Shown here in pieces: positions 44,442-52,383 of a stretch of DNA of 64,000 nt. A program made the translations under genes and the position numbers. The notes below the pieces were generated by a model. It searched no databases. It was not told the DNA's origin and saw nothing but the letters and a program-made list of their open reading frames with translations. The stretch spans positions 9,440,001-9,504,000 of the forward strand of contig NZ_CP085173.1 in assembly GCF_020616555.1 (NCBI RefSeq). The letters are read 5' to 3'. How positions within the stretch are numbered: position 1 is the stretch's first letter; every line of letters begins with the position of its first letter. Origin of the DNA: Streptomyces longhuiensis. GTDB lineage: Bacteria > Actinomycetota > Actinomycetes > Streptomycetales > Streptomycetaceae.

Positions 44442-45721
44442 TGGGATTCCTCGGTCAGGCGGGTGAAGGCCGCGGTGAAGAAGTCCGGACCGCCGAAGTT
44501 GCCCGACTTGAGCGTGATGTGGAGGGTGTCGTCGCCGCCGGGCAGGGTCGCCGCGCACCACGGGACACCCGGGTCGATCTGCCCACCGATGCGCAGGCCC
44601 GTGAGGCCGAGCGCCTGCACGACGGCGCCCGAGGTCTCGCCGCCCGCTACCACGAGCTGCCGCACCCCGCGCTCGACGAGTCCCTGGGCGACGCGGGCGA
44701 GTGTCCGCTCGACCAGCTCACCTGCCTCGGCGGCGCCGAGCTGTCCCTGCACCGAGCGGACCGCGTCCGGCGACCCGGTCGAGTAGACGAGCACGGGCCC
44801 GTCGGCGAGGTGCTTGTCGGCGAAGGCGAGCGCCTGGGCGGCGACGTCCTCGCCGGCGGCGATCCGCAGGGGGTCGACGCTGAACGCGGGGCGCCCGGCG
44901 CTGAGGAACTCCCGCACCTGGCCGTTCGTGGCGGCGGACACCGAACCGGCGACGACAGCCTGCAGGCCGGAGGCAGGCGGCAGCTGGGCAGCGTCCGGGG
45001 ACGGTTCGAACCCCCAGTTCGCGGGCAGCCCGATCGCCAGCCCCGAACCGGCGGTCACCAGGGGCAGGTCCTTGACCGCCGCACCGAGCCGTACGAGATC
45101 GTCATTGGACACGGCGTCGACGATCGCGGCGCCGACGCCCTGTGCCCGCAGCTGCGCGATCCGGGCCCGGACCGCGTCAGCGCCTTGCGCCACGGCCTTG
45201 TGGTCGATGAGACCGACCGGCCGCGTCGTCTGCGCGTCGAGCACGGACACCAGGTTGGAGTCGGTCATCGGCGTGAGCGGGTGGTGTCGCATGCTGGACT
45301 CGCCGAGCAGGACGTCGCCGACGAACAGGTGGCCCTTGAAGACGGTGCGCCCGTTGTCGGGGAACGCGGGCGTCGCGACGGTGAAATCGGTGCCGAGCGC
45401 GTCCATCAGGGCCTCGGTGACCTGGCCGATGTTGCCGGCCGGCGTCGAGTCGAAGGTGGAGCAGTACTTGAAGTAGATCTGCTCGGCGCCCGCGGCGCGC
45501 AGCCACTCAAGGGCACGAAGGGACGCCTCGACGGCCTCGGCCGCCGGGACCGTACGCGACTTGAGGGCGATGACCACCGCGTCCGCGTCGGCCGCGGGAT
45601 CAGTGCCCTCGGCCGGGACGTCGATCAGCTGGACCACGCGCATTCCCGCGCGCACCAGGTTGTTGGCCAGGTCGGTGGCGCCGGTGAAGTCGTCGGCGAT
45701 GCACCCGAGGCGGACGCTCAC
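44438..45721 (-). CDS. otnK: 3-oxo-tetronate kinase (four-carbon acid sugar kinase, DUF1537)
   Basis: A 427-aa kinase of the four-carbon acid sugar family. N-terminal domain: LGCIADDFTGATDLANNLVR (substrate-binding Asp-Asp-x-Thr-Gly). Middle: YFKYCSTFDSTPAGNIG. C-terminal nucleotide-binding domain: VAGGETSGAVVQALGLTGLR, with FGGPDFF near the end. OtnK phosphorylates 3-oxo-tetronate at O4 with ATP. GTG 45721 begins 1 bp after the ltnD stop. Typical length for the family. Confidence 0.9.
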   Translation of the reverse strand: MSVRLGCIADDFTGATDLANNLVRAGMRVVQLIDVPAEGTDPAADADAVVIALKSRTVPAAEAVEASLRALEWLRAAGAEQIYFKYCSTFDSTPAGNIGQVTEALMDALGTDFTVATPAFPDNGRTVFKGHLFVGDVLLGESSMRHHPLTPMTDSNLVSVLDAQTTRPVGLIDHKAVAQGADAVRARIAQLRAQGVGAAIVDAVSNDDLVRLGAAVKDLPLVTAGSGLAIGLPANWGFEPSPDAAQLPPASGLQAVVAGSVSAATNGQVREFLSAGRPAFSVDPLRIAAGEDVAAQALAFADKHLADGPVLVYSTGSPDAVRSVQGQLGAAEAGELVERTLARVAQGLVERGVRQLVVAGGETSGAVVQALGLTGLRIGGQIDPGVPWCAATLPGGDDTLHITLKSGNFGGPDFFTAAFTRLTEESQ

Positions 45722-45722
45722 G

Positions 45723-46661
45723 TCAGTCCTCCTTCTTGGGCTGGGGCTGGTTCACGGGCTGCGGCAGGTCGATGCCGGGGAAGATCTTGATGACCGCGCT
45801 GTCGTCCTCACGGCCGAGCCCCGAGGCGGACGCCTGCAGGAACATCTGGTGGGCGGTGGCTGACAGCGGCAGCGGGAACTTCTGCGGCCGGGCCGAGTCC
45901 AGCACGAGCCCCAGGTCCTTGACGAAGATGTCGACGGCGGACAGTGGCGTGTAGTCGCCCGCCAGCACATGCGCCATACGGTTCTCGAACATCCATGAGT
46001 TGCCGGCGCTGTGCGTGATGACCTCGTAGAGCGCCTCAGCCGGAACGCCGGCCTTGATCCCCAGAGCCATCGCCTCGGCCGCCGCAGCGATGTGTACGCC
46101 CGCGAGCAGCTGATTCACGATCTTGACCTTCGAGCCAAGACCGGCGTGGTCGCCGAGACGGTACACGGTGGCGCTCATCGCATCGAGCACCGGGTCGGCG
46201 ACGGCGTACGCAGCGGGGCAGCCCGACGTCATCATCGTCAGCTCACCGGCGGCCGCGCGGACGGCGCCGCCGGAGATGGGTGCGTCCAGGTAGAGCACGC
46301 CCCGCTCGCTCAGACGGCCCTCCAGCTCGGCGGACCAGTCCGGGTCGACCGTGGAGCACATCACGTAGACGGAACCGGGGCGCAGCTGCTCGGCCGCCCC
46401 GCCGTCTCCGAAGAGGACCGACTCGACCTGCGCCGCGTTGACCACGACACCGATCAGGATGTCCACGTCGGCCGCCAGCTCGGCGGGGGAGGCGAACGCC
46501 GTCCCGCCGTCGCGGGCGAAGTCGGCGGCCACCTCCGGTCGCAGGTCGTGGACCCCCACGTCGTATCCGGCCGTGCGCAGGCTTCGGGCCATACCGAGGC
46601 CCATGGCCCCGAGCCCCACCACGCCCACACGCGGCGGCTTCGGCCGCTGCTGGTCGTTCAT
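45723..46661 (-). CDS. ltnD: L-threonate dehydrogenase (6-phosphogluconate dehydrogenase-like)
   Basis: A 312-aa beta-hydroxyacid dehydrogenase: NAD site RVGVVGLGAMGLGMARSLRT (~11-30), substrate loop YLDAPISGGAVRAAAGELTM, catalytic Lys in GLGSKVKIVNQLLAGVHIAA (GxxxKxxN), and WMFENRMAHVLAGDY. LtnD oxidises L-threonate at C2. ATG 46661 has GAGGG 6 bp upstream and is preferred over the ATG five codons earlier. First gene of the operon, with a palindromic operator candidate 73-87 bp upstream. Having both ltnD and denD implies use of L-threonate and D-erythronate. Confidence 0.88.
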   Translation of the reverse strand: MNDQQRPKPPRVGVVGLGAMGLGMARSLRTAGYDVGVHDLRPEVAADFARDGGTAFASPAELAADVDILIGVVVNAAQVESVLFGDGGAAEQLRPGSVYVMCSTVDPDWSAELEGRLSERGVLYLDAPISGGAVRAAAGELTMMTSGCPAAYAVADPVLDAMSATVYRLGDHAGLGSKVKIVNQLLAGVHIAAAAEAMALGIKAGVPAEALYEVITHSAGNSWMFENRMAHVLAGDYTPLSAVDIFVKDLGLVLDSARPQKFPLPLSATAHQMFLQASASGLGREDDSAVIKIFPGIDLPQPVNQPQPKKED

Positions 46662-46733
46662 GTCCGCCCTCGTCATCGTTGACTCGTCGACTGGTACGCG
46701 TCGACGTGCTGCTCCAGTAGCAAGCAGCGATCG

Positions 46734-46748
46734 GGTCATATGATGACC
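46734..46748. promoter_or_regulatory. Operator candidate GGTCAT-ATG-ATGACC for the FadR-type regulator
   Basis: A perfect 6-bp inverted repeat with a 3-bp centre, 73 bp upstream of ltnD. FadR/GntR regulators of the FCD class usually bind such short GGTCATNNNATGACC-like or TGGTNNNACCA-like palindromes. Confidence 0.6.
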
Positions 46749-47460
46749 TGCGGATGTGCTGGAGTACAGAGTGATGCCCGTCACACTCCGAGGTGCCGCC
46801 CCTGCTGGGTTCGGCTGCGGCGCCCCGGCCGCATCACGCTGGTCGTCGCTTTCCTCGCACCTTCCGCGCGTCCCCCGACGGCGGCACGCGCCTCGGGCTG
46901 AAGCGACTCGGCTGACCGTGCCATCGGGCACATATGGCGACGCCCCGGCGCGACGGATCTCGGCGGGACGTAGTCGCGCCGCCGTCGTTCACGGGGCCTC
47001 GCGCTTGCCGAGCGGCTTGCCGACACGGTGTCCTGCAGCAGCCGTGCCGCCGGGTCGCACCGTTGTGCCCGATCTGCGGTCGTGAGCACGCCGCATGGTT
47101 CGCGTGCCTGTCTCATGCGCCGCCGTCCACCGCCTGCGGCGCGGGCCACCCGCAGGCCACGGTGCCAGGACACGTCCCGGGACCGGCTCGCGCACGGCGA
47201 ACGGGGGAAGCATGCGGCGTCCGCACCCCCACGCCCCTTACCCGGTCGGGGAGTTGGACCCGAGCGCCGACTCCCGGACGCGTGCCGGATCGAGGATTGC
47301 GTGAGCCGATAGCGCGCCGGCCGCCAATCAAGGCGGGCACGTCAGGCTCCGCTCGCGAAATGTGGCAGCACGTGGTTCGCGACTCCGGCAGGCATCGCCA
47401 TCGCGCCACCGTCCCGCCCCGGCATCCAACGCTCACGACCGGCGCGGCATCCATCCAAGT
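46749..47460. other. Intergenic stretch of about 710 bp without a supportable gene
   Basis: Frames on both strands are arginine- and proline-rich without motifs. A plus frame includes CPICGREHAAWFACLSH, which looks zinc-finger-like, but no start or surrounding domain supports it. Confidence 0.4.
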
Positions 47461-47468
47461 CGGCTAGT

Positions 47469-47490
47469 CTAGGTAGACCTACCTACCTAG
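47469..47490. promoter_or_regulatory. Autoregulatory operator candidate CTAGGTAG-N6-CTACCTAG
   Basis: A perfect 8-bp inverted repeat with a 6-bp spacer, 11 bp before the TetR ATG. Further overlapping repeats (GTCTA-GG-TAGAC) extend it. Its position over the translation start region suits repression of the tetR-eamA operon by TetR. Confidence 0.75.
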
Positions 47491-47501
47491 TTTGGACGCC
47501 G

Positions 47502-48104
47502 ATGAGTGAGACTGATACGGACGTGACGGGGCGCAGGCGGCGGCCGGCCCGGGAACGGCTCCTGGAGGCGGCCGCCCGGCGCTTCTACGCCGACGGCGTG
47601 GCGGCGACCGGTATCGACACGATCACGGCAGAGGCCGGCGTGGCGAAGATGAGCCTCTACAACAACTTCTCGTCCAAAGCCGACCTGGTCCGCGCCTACC
47701 TGGACGCCCGCCACGAGGAGTGGCTCGGCCTGTACCGAGCACGCCTTGAGTACGCCGACGGCCCCCGTGAGGGAGCACTCGCGGTCTTCGACGCGTACGG
47801 CGACCACGCGGGCTCCGCCTACGAGCACGGCTTCCGCGGTTGCGGTCTCCTCAACGCCGCCGCTGAGCTGCCTGCCGGCGACGAGGGCCGGACCGTGGTC
47901 CGCGCACACAAGGAGCAGGTCGAGCACCTGATCGCCAACCACCTGGAGCAGCTGCTTCCCGGCAGACCCGACGAGGCCCGCGCGACGGCTGAGCATCTCT
48001 CCTTCCTGCTGGAGGGCGCAATGGCCCGCGCCGGCCTCGAGGGCGACGGCGAGCGGATCCAGCACGCCCGCTCGATGGCCGAGGCCCTGCTGGACCGGTT
48101 GTGA
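47502..48104 (+). CDS. TetR family regulator of an EamA transporter
   Basis: A 200-aa repressor. HTH at ~15-65 (LLEAAARRFYADGVAATGID, AGVAKMSLYNNFSSKADLVR). The C-terminal region has FRGCGLLNAAAELPAGDEGR, a pattern shared with the TetR at 17706. A palindromic operator lies directly upstream. Its stop overlaps the EamA gene start (GTGA), so regulator and transporter form one operon. It probably responds to the exported compound, which is unknown. Since the transporter is now disrupted, the regulator may have lost its purpose. Confidence 0.88.
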   Translation: MSETDTDVTGRRRRPARERLLEAAARRFYADGVAATGIDTITAEAGVAKMSLYNNFSSKADLVRAYLDARHEEWLGLYRARLEYADGPREGALAVFDAYGDHAGSAYEHGFRGCGLLNAAAELPAGDEGRTVVRAHKEQVEHLIANHLEQLLPGRPDEARATAEHLSFLLEGAMARAGLEGDGERIQHARSMAEALLDRL

Positions 48105-48770
48105 AGGGCACCGACCGCGGCCGGTCCGCAAAAATAGGGGCCCTGTGCGTGCTCGCCGCCTCCCTGCTGTGGGGGACGACCGGCACAGCCGCCACGTTCG
48201 CCCCGGACGTCGGCCCACTCGCCATCGGCGCCGTCGCCATGGGCCTGGGAGGACTCCTCCAGGCCCTGATCGCCGCCCCGCAGATCGCCGCCCACGCGTC
48301 CCGGCTACGCGACCAGCGCGGCACCATCGTGCTGGGCGCCGTCTCGGTGGCGGTCTACCCCCTGGCGTTCTACAGCTCCATGCACCTGGCCGGAGTCGCC
48401 GTCGGCACCGTCGTCTCGATCGGCACCGCCCCGCTGGCATCGTCCCTGATCGAGCGTGTCATAGACGGCCGCCGACTCACCCGCCGCTGGACACTGGCCG
48501 CCTCACTCGGCCTCCTCGGCACCGCCCTGCTGTGCATCGCCGAGGCCACCCACGCCACCGACGGCACCAGCCGAACCTCCCTGGCCGGCACGTTCCTCGG
48601 CATCGGCCTCGGCCTGGCCGCCGCCGCCACATACGCCCTCTACTCCTGGGCCGCGCACCGGCTCATCACCCGCCAGATCCCCTCCCGGGCGGCGATGGGC
48701 GCCGTCTTCGGACTAGGGAATGTTTTAGAACTGGCTTCGTGGCCACGCCTCGTGCCGTGATGATCTCGGT

Positions 48771-49640
48771 GTGGGGCGTGGGGATCTCTCAGATGGCCAG
48801 TGGACAGTGCTGGAGCCGCTGTTGCCGGTCGCGGTGGTCGGCAGACCCTCAGTCTGTCGGCGGAAGCTGATCGACGGAATCCGCTGGCGGGTGCGAACCG
48901 GTGCTCCCTGGCGGGATCTGCCTGTGGAGTACGGGCCGTGGCAGACGGTCTATGGGCTCTTTCGTCGCTGGCAGCGAGATGGTGTGTGGTCGGCGGTGCT
49001 GACCGGTTTGCAGGCTCGTGCCGATGCGGCCGGGCTGATCACGTGGGAAGTGAACGTCGACTCCACGATCTGCCGGGCTCATCAGCATGCGGCTGGTGCC
49101 CGCAAGGACGGGCAGGCCCAGAAGGAGCCGCCGGGCGGGATCCGGACCGAGCCCGACGACCACGGCTTGGGCCGGTCCCGGGGCGGCTGGACCACCAAGA
49201 TTCATCTGGCCTGTGAACAGGGCCAACGGCCGTTATCGCTTGTGGTCACCGCCGGGCAGGCGGGCGACAGCCCGCAATTCGTGGCTGTCCTGGAAGCAAT
49301 CCGGATACCCCGGCTGGGGCTCGGGCGTCCCCGCAGACGGCCGCTGCGGGTGCGGGGCGACAAGGCCTATTCCTCGCGCACCAATCGTGCCTACCTCCGC
49401 AGGCGCGGGATCCGCTGCACCATCCCGGAACCGGCCGACCAGGCCGGCCACCGCAAGCGCCGTGGGGCAAGTGGCGGGCGCCCACCGGCCTTCGATCGCG
49501 AGGATTACAAGGCCCGGCACGCGGTCGAGTGCGGCATTAACCGGCTCAAGCGCAATCGGGCGGTGGCCATGCGGTTCGACAAGCTCGCCGTCCGCTTTGA
49601 AGCCACCGTCCACATCGCCGCAATCAACGAATGGCTGTGA
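48771..49640 (+). CDS. IS5-family transposase
   Basis: A 289-aa transposase, apparently complete. N-terminal DUF4096-type region: LSDGQWTVLEPLLPVAVVGR, RWRVRTGAPWRDLPVEYGPW-QTVYGLFRRWQRDGVW. DDE catalytic core: first Asp in VNVDSTICRAHQHAAG, second in LRVRGDKAYSSRTNRAYLRRR, Glu in HAVECGINRLKRNRAVAMRF-DKLAVRFEATVHIA. Cuts the element at its ends and joins it to CTAG-like targets. GTG 48771 is the likely start, although its ribosome-binding site is poor, as is usual for transposases. Confidence 0.92.
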   Translation: MGRGDLSDGQWTVLEPLLPVAVVGRPSVCRRKLIDGIRWRVRTGAPWRDLPVEYGPWQTVYGLFRRWQRDGVWSAVLTGLQARADAAGLITWEVNVDSTICRAHQHAAGARKDGQAQKEPPGGIRTEPDDHGLGRSRGGWTTKIHLACEQGQRPLSLVVTAGQAGDSPQFVAVLEAIRIPRLGLGRPRRRPLRVRGDKAYSSRTNRAYLRRRGIRCTIPEPADQAGHRKRRGASGGRPPAFDREDYKARHAVECGINRLKRNRAVAMRFDKLAVRFEATVHIAAINEWL

Positions 49641-49714
49641 CCTGGCGACGGTGTCGGCCCAGCATGCCATGCTGACGGCGGTCACAGCTCTGCGTGTTGA
49701 AGGGGACAGGTCCG

Positions 49715-50044
49715 ATGGGGGCTCGGTACTACTGCGCCGACAGCGAGAACGGCGACCACATCGACGACCCGTCCGAGGACGCGGTGTTCATGCTGATCGA
49801 CGACCTCAACGACGCGGACAACACCTTCGTCGTCATCCAGCCCGACGAAGACGACCCGGCTTGGTTCGCCTCAGTCGCCGTCCTGGACGAGGGCGGTTAT
49901 GAGGTCGTCCGCCGTGACACCACCCGCCGCGAGCACGAGGTCACCACCGACACCAGTATCGACAGGATCTCGAACGACCTCACCATCTGGATGGCCGCCC
50001 GCAACCTCGCCGGACAGCCGACCAAGCAGATCAGCGACTTCTAA
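49715..50044 (+). CDS. IS passenger protein, 109 aa, Imm1-like (tentative)
   Basis: Begins MGARYYCADSENGDHIDDPS with AAGGGGACAGG upstream. Acidic, soluble: EDAVFMLIDDLNDADNTFVV-IQPDEDDPAWFASVAVLDEG-GYEVVRRDTTRREHEVTTDT, then LTIWMAARN. The layout (a short N-terminal aromatic patch, a PSEDAVFMLIDDL helix, a strand ending in a hydrophobic run, then G-GYEV-) resembles Imm1-type immunity proteins of polymorphic toxin systems, though this is from pattern only. It lies wholly inside the insertion element, 74 bp after the transposase stop, and its TAA is within the right terminal repeat, so it moves with the element. A regulator of transposition is an alternative. Confidence 0.7.
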   Translation: MGARYYCADSENGDHIDDPSEDAVFMLIDDLNDADNTFVVIQPDEDDPAWFASVAVLDEGGYEVVRRDTTRREHEVTTDTSIDRISNDLTIWMAARNLAGQPTKQISDF

Positions 50045-50480
50045 AACACGGCCTAGGCGGACTACTCCTGGTGCCCGTCCTCCTCGCCACGGGCGCCCCG
50101 CTCCTCGCCTCCTGGCCCAACGCAGCCGTCGGCACCTACATGGCGCTCGTCCCCATGCTCGCCGGGTACGTCCTGTTCGGCTGGGGCCTCGCCCACGTAC
50201 CCGCCAGTACCGCGACCACCCTGTCCCTGCTCGAACCGGCCGTCGCTGCTGTCCTCGCCGTCCTGGTCGTCGGCGAACTCCTGCCCCCGGCCGGATGGTT
50301 GGGCATCGTCCTCGTCATCGCCTGCCTCGCCGTCCTCACCACCTCCACACCCACCCGCCACACACGCGGACGGCCGCGCAACAACCCTGTGGACCACTAC
50401 GACAGTCCTCCCGGGCAGACGGCAGATGTTATCCATGGAGGTGAACACCGAACGCATTACCCGACCTAAAGGCAGGTGCC

Positions 50481-50502
50481 GCAGGCTCGACTCCCGCCGG
50501 CA
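50481..50502 (+). other. tRNA-like T-arm fragment
   Basis: GCAGG-CTCGACT-CCCGC followed by CGGCA resembles the T-arm and acceptor 3' strand of a tRNA with one mismatch in the stem. A typical Streptomyces post-tRNA terminator follows. No 5' tRNA half is present. It is very similar to the fragment at 51964-51987. Confidence 0.4.
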
Positions 50503-50510
50503 TAAGGGAA

Positions 50511-50542
50511 AAGGCCCCGGACCAATCGTGGTCCGGGGCCTT
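50511..50542. terminator. Strong bidirectional-looking hairpin terminator
   Basis: AAGGCCCCGGACCA (50511-50524) and TGGTCCGGGGCCTT (50529-50542) form a perfect 14-bp stem with an ATCG loop. It lies between the end of the disrupted EamA gene and the convergent end of the beta-helix gene, so it can stop transcription from both sides. Confidence 0.9.
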
Positions 50543-50602
50543 CGTGCCCGCGTGGCAGCCGACGGGCGGCACCACACCGCGGCAGGGGAATCCTTTGCGA
50601 CG

Positions 50603-51469
50603 TCAGCCCGCGCAGTTCGGGATGGTGATGTCGCTGCCGGTGCAGTTGGTGGGCGTGTTATTCCTGACGCGGGTTGCGATCAGAGTGACGCTGCCGCCGC
50701 TGTTGAGGATGCCGCCGGGGGCGACCGCGGCTGTGTTGTTGTTGACGTTGCTGGACGTGATGCTCGTGGTGCCGCCGCCGACGTTGGCGACGCCTCCGGC
50801 TCGGTTCCCAGGAGCGTGGTTCACATTGACGTCAGAGCTGACGATCCGCAGCGTGCCGTCGTTGGCCAGGCCACCTCCGACACCGCTCGTGGCCGTGTTG
50901 TCGGTGATGCGGCTGTTGACGATGGTCATATCTCCGTCGTTGGCGAGGCCGCCGCCGTTCACGTTGGCGGTGTTGTGCACGATGGAGGAGTTCACGATCC
51001 GCGTGAAGGTCCCCGAACCGCCGCCGATTCCCCCCGAGAAGTTGGCGTGGTTGTCGTGGATGTTGCTGCCGGTCACGGTCAGCCTGCCGTGGTTCGCGAT
51101 GCCGCCCCCGAAGTCGGGCGCGTCACCGTTGGTGATGGTGGTGTTCGTGAGCGAGAGGTTTCCACTGGCGGCGACGGAGAGAATACCGAAGCTGCCTGCC
51201 CCGGAGGCGCGGGTGATGGTGGTGTTCCGGCCGACGATGGTGAGCGTCGTCTGGATGGGCGGCAGCGGTGCGTGGAGCGAATAGGTACAGCCCCGTGCCA
51301 GCACCAGACTTTCGCCCGCTGAGGCGGTGCCGATGGCGGTGGACAGGGCACTCTCACTGCACGGGACGATCGACTGTGCCGATGCAGGAGTGGCGGTGGC
51401 GACGACCGACGCGAGGGCTCCGACACACATCGCCTGCGCAACGAGTGCCGACGGCTTACGACTGAACAT
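50603..51469 (-). CDS. Secreted right-handed beta-helix repeat protein
   Basis: A 288-aa exported protein. Signal peptide at ~1-33 (MFSRKPSALVAQAMCVGALA, ending TPASAQS). The rest is a parallel beta-helix with polymorphic-membrane-protein-like turns: FGGGIANHGRLTV, FSGGIGGGSGTFT, NGGGLANDGDMTI, VGGGLANDGTLRI, RAGGVANVGGGTT, APGGILNSGGSVT, each followed by an N-x-(S/A)-x-I/V-x-x-N ladder. Two Cys pairs may cap the ends. Such folds serve as adhesins, pectate-lyase-like enzymes or surface scaffolds; no catalytic residues are evident. ATG 51469 with GGAG upstream. The strong terminator follows about 60 bp after the stop. Confidence 0.8.
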   Translation of the reverse strand: MFSRKPSALVAQAMCVGALASVVATATPASAQSIVPCSESALSTAIGTASAGESLVLARGCTYSLHAPLPPIQTTLTIVGRNTTITRASGAGSFGILSVAASGNLSLTNTTITNGDAPDFGGGIANHGRLTVTGSNIHDNHANFSGGIGGGSGTFTRIVNSSIVHNTANVNGGGLANDGDMTIVNSRITDNTATSGVGGGLANDGTLRIVSSDVNVNHAPGNRAGGVANVGGGTTSITSSNVNNNTAAVAPGGILNSGGSVTLIATRVRNNTPTNCTGSDITIPNCAG

Positions 51470-51649
51470 GAAGAGGTGGCTCCTTCGGAAGTCCCGGGTC
51501 CGCATAGTGCTCCCGGCGCCGAATGCACGGCGCCATATCTCGGGGAGTGGTGTTGAGGTTGCCCCTGTCGACGCGCGCCGGTTATGGGATGGAGAACGAT
51601 GTCGCTCGGACGGTGGAGCCGTTTCCGTCCGACGGCCGACAGGAGGCAT

Positions 51650-51943
51650 CTCGGACTAGCCCGTACAGCTCAATCCGGCGCCCCGCCCTGTGACTTGTGC
51701 CCAGCTTCCCTGACCGAAGACTTCAGACCGGGATCAGTGCGGCCTCAAGCCGACACCGTTGCAGGGGCCTGTCGGGACCTGTGCTCGAGTGCCACTGTGG
51801 CCGTTGCTTGAGCCGTACCGCGTGAGCGAGCACTGGGAACCGGGCGCCGCCGCTATCAGCTTCTCAAGCAGCGATCCCCTGCTGAAGACGTGAAGGTGGG
51901 AACCTCGATGCGCCTCAGACCAGTACAGAAGCCGTTGTTTCAC
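51650..51943. other. Intergenic stretch without a supportable gene
   Basis: A minus-strand frame here is the well-known false ORF that reads through tRNA-like sequence (its start spells PRQESNLRTGLRKP). No other signal was seen. Confidence 0.5.
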
Positions 51944-51987
51944 GGGCTTCCGGAGCCCTGTGCGCAGGTTCGACTCCTGCCGGGGCA
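51944..51987 (+). other. 3' fragment of a class II tRNA gene (possible attachment-site relic)
   Basis: A long variable arm GGGCT-TCCGG-AGCCC (51944-51958) is followed by a perfect T-arm GCAGG-TTCGACT-CCTGC (51964-51980) and acceptor 3' strand CGGGGCA. No matching 5' half (TGCCCCG, D-arm, anticodon stem) exists in the preceding 100 bp, so this is only the 3' end. Integrative elements that use tRNA 3' ends as attachment sites leave such copies. A hairpin terminator follows at 52041. Confidence 0.55.
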
Positions 51988-52040
51988 CTCGCCCAGGATC
52001 AGCAGAAATCCAGTGCTGACCAGGGCGGATGCCGAGATCG

Positions 52041-52075
52041 GAGAGCGGGAACCAGTCTCACCGGGTCCCGCTCTC
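52041..52075. terminator. Hairpin terminator after the tRNA-like fragment
   Basis: GAGAGCGGGA (52041-52050) pairs perfectly with TCCCGCTCTC (52066-52075), the loop containing additional ACC/GGG pairing. Typical of Streptomyces tRNA terminators. Confidence 0.7.
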
Positions 52076-52383
52076 TGTCGTCGTTGCGCGCTGAAGCGAT
52101 AGACCAGCGACAGGGCCGTGAACGCTGCTCACCACCTCAGTCCAGCGGGACCGGTGGACAGGGGAGTTGCCTGCCGCGGCATGGCGGGCATTCCGATTGA
52201 CTCCTCCTGTTCGCAGAGTCCGCGGCGCAGCGCCCGCGCCGAACCGAAGAGCAACGTCGCAGGAAAGTCACCCCTCCACCAGTGGACGCAATACTCGCCA
52301 CAGAGCTGTTGGCGCTTGGGGCGCGAGGCTCATTGAGCCGGGTCTGTGGGCGGCACCGTCAGCCGATGGCTGCCTTGTGGAGG
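52076..52383. other. Intergenic stretch, nothing recognised
   Basis: About 310 bp between the terminator and the convergent end of a P-loop kinase gene. No gene or repeat seen. Confidence 0.4.

Larger units (their letters stand above)
48717..50052 (+). mobile_element. IS5-family insertion sequence carrying a passenger gene
   Basis: A 1336-bp insertion in the EamA gene, flanked by CTAG direct repeats (48713-48716 and 50053-50056; the duplication could be read as TA). Imperfect terminal inverted repeats: TGTTTTAGAACTGGCT at 48721-48736 and the inverse of TGTTTTAGAAGTCGCT at 50033-50048 (14/16 match). It encodes a complete DDE transposase and, downstream in the same orientation, a 109-aa passenger whose stop codon lies within the right terminal repeat. 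Intact ends, an intact transposase and a repairable target suggest recent transposition. Confidence 0.88.
48101..50469 (+). pseudogene. EamA/DMT family exporter gene disrupted by an insertion element
   Basis: The 5' part (48101-48716) encodes GALCVLAASLLWGTTGTAAT and five or six membrane helices up to AAMGAVFGLG. The 3' part (50057-50469) resumes as GGLLLVPVLLATGAPLLASW, LAGYVLFGWGLAHVPASTAT-TLSLLEPAVAAVLAVLVVGE, the conserved last helices of EamA transporters. Removing the element and one CTAG copy restores a single frame of about 343 residues (…GLG-GLLL…), so the break is recent and clean. The expressed product would be truncated after the sixth helix. The gene is coupled to the upstream TetR. 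Confidence 0.9.

Noticed and set aside
46934..47467. Plus frame with a CPICGREHAAWFACLSH segment, zinc-finger-like
   Set aside because: The rest of the frame is Arg/Pro/Thr-rich without structure and there is no ribosome-binding site.
51901..51987. Intact tRNA gene
   Set aside because: Variable arm and T-arm are good, but no 5' acceptor strand, D-arm or anticodon stem could be folded upstream.
51734..51988. 84-aa minus frame starting PRQESNLRTGLRKP
   Set aside because: This is the well-known spurious translation through a tRNA 3' end, not a protein.
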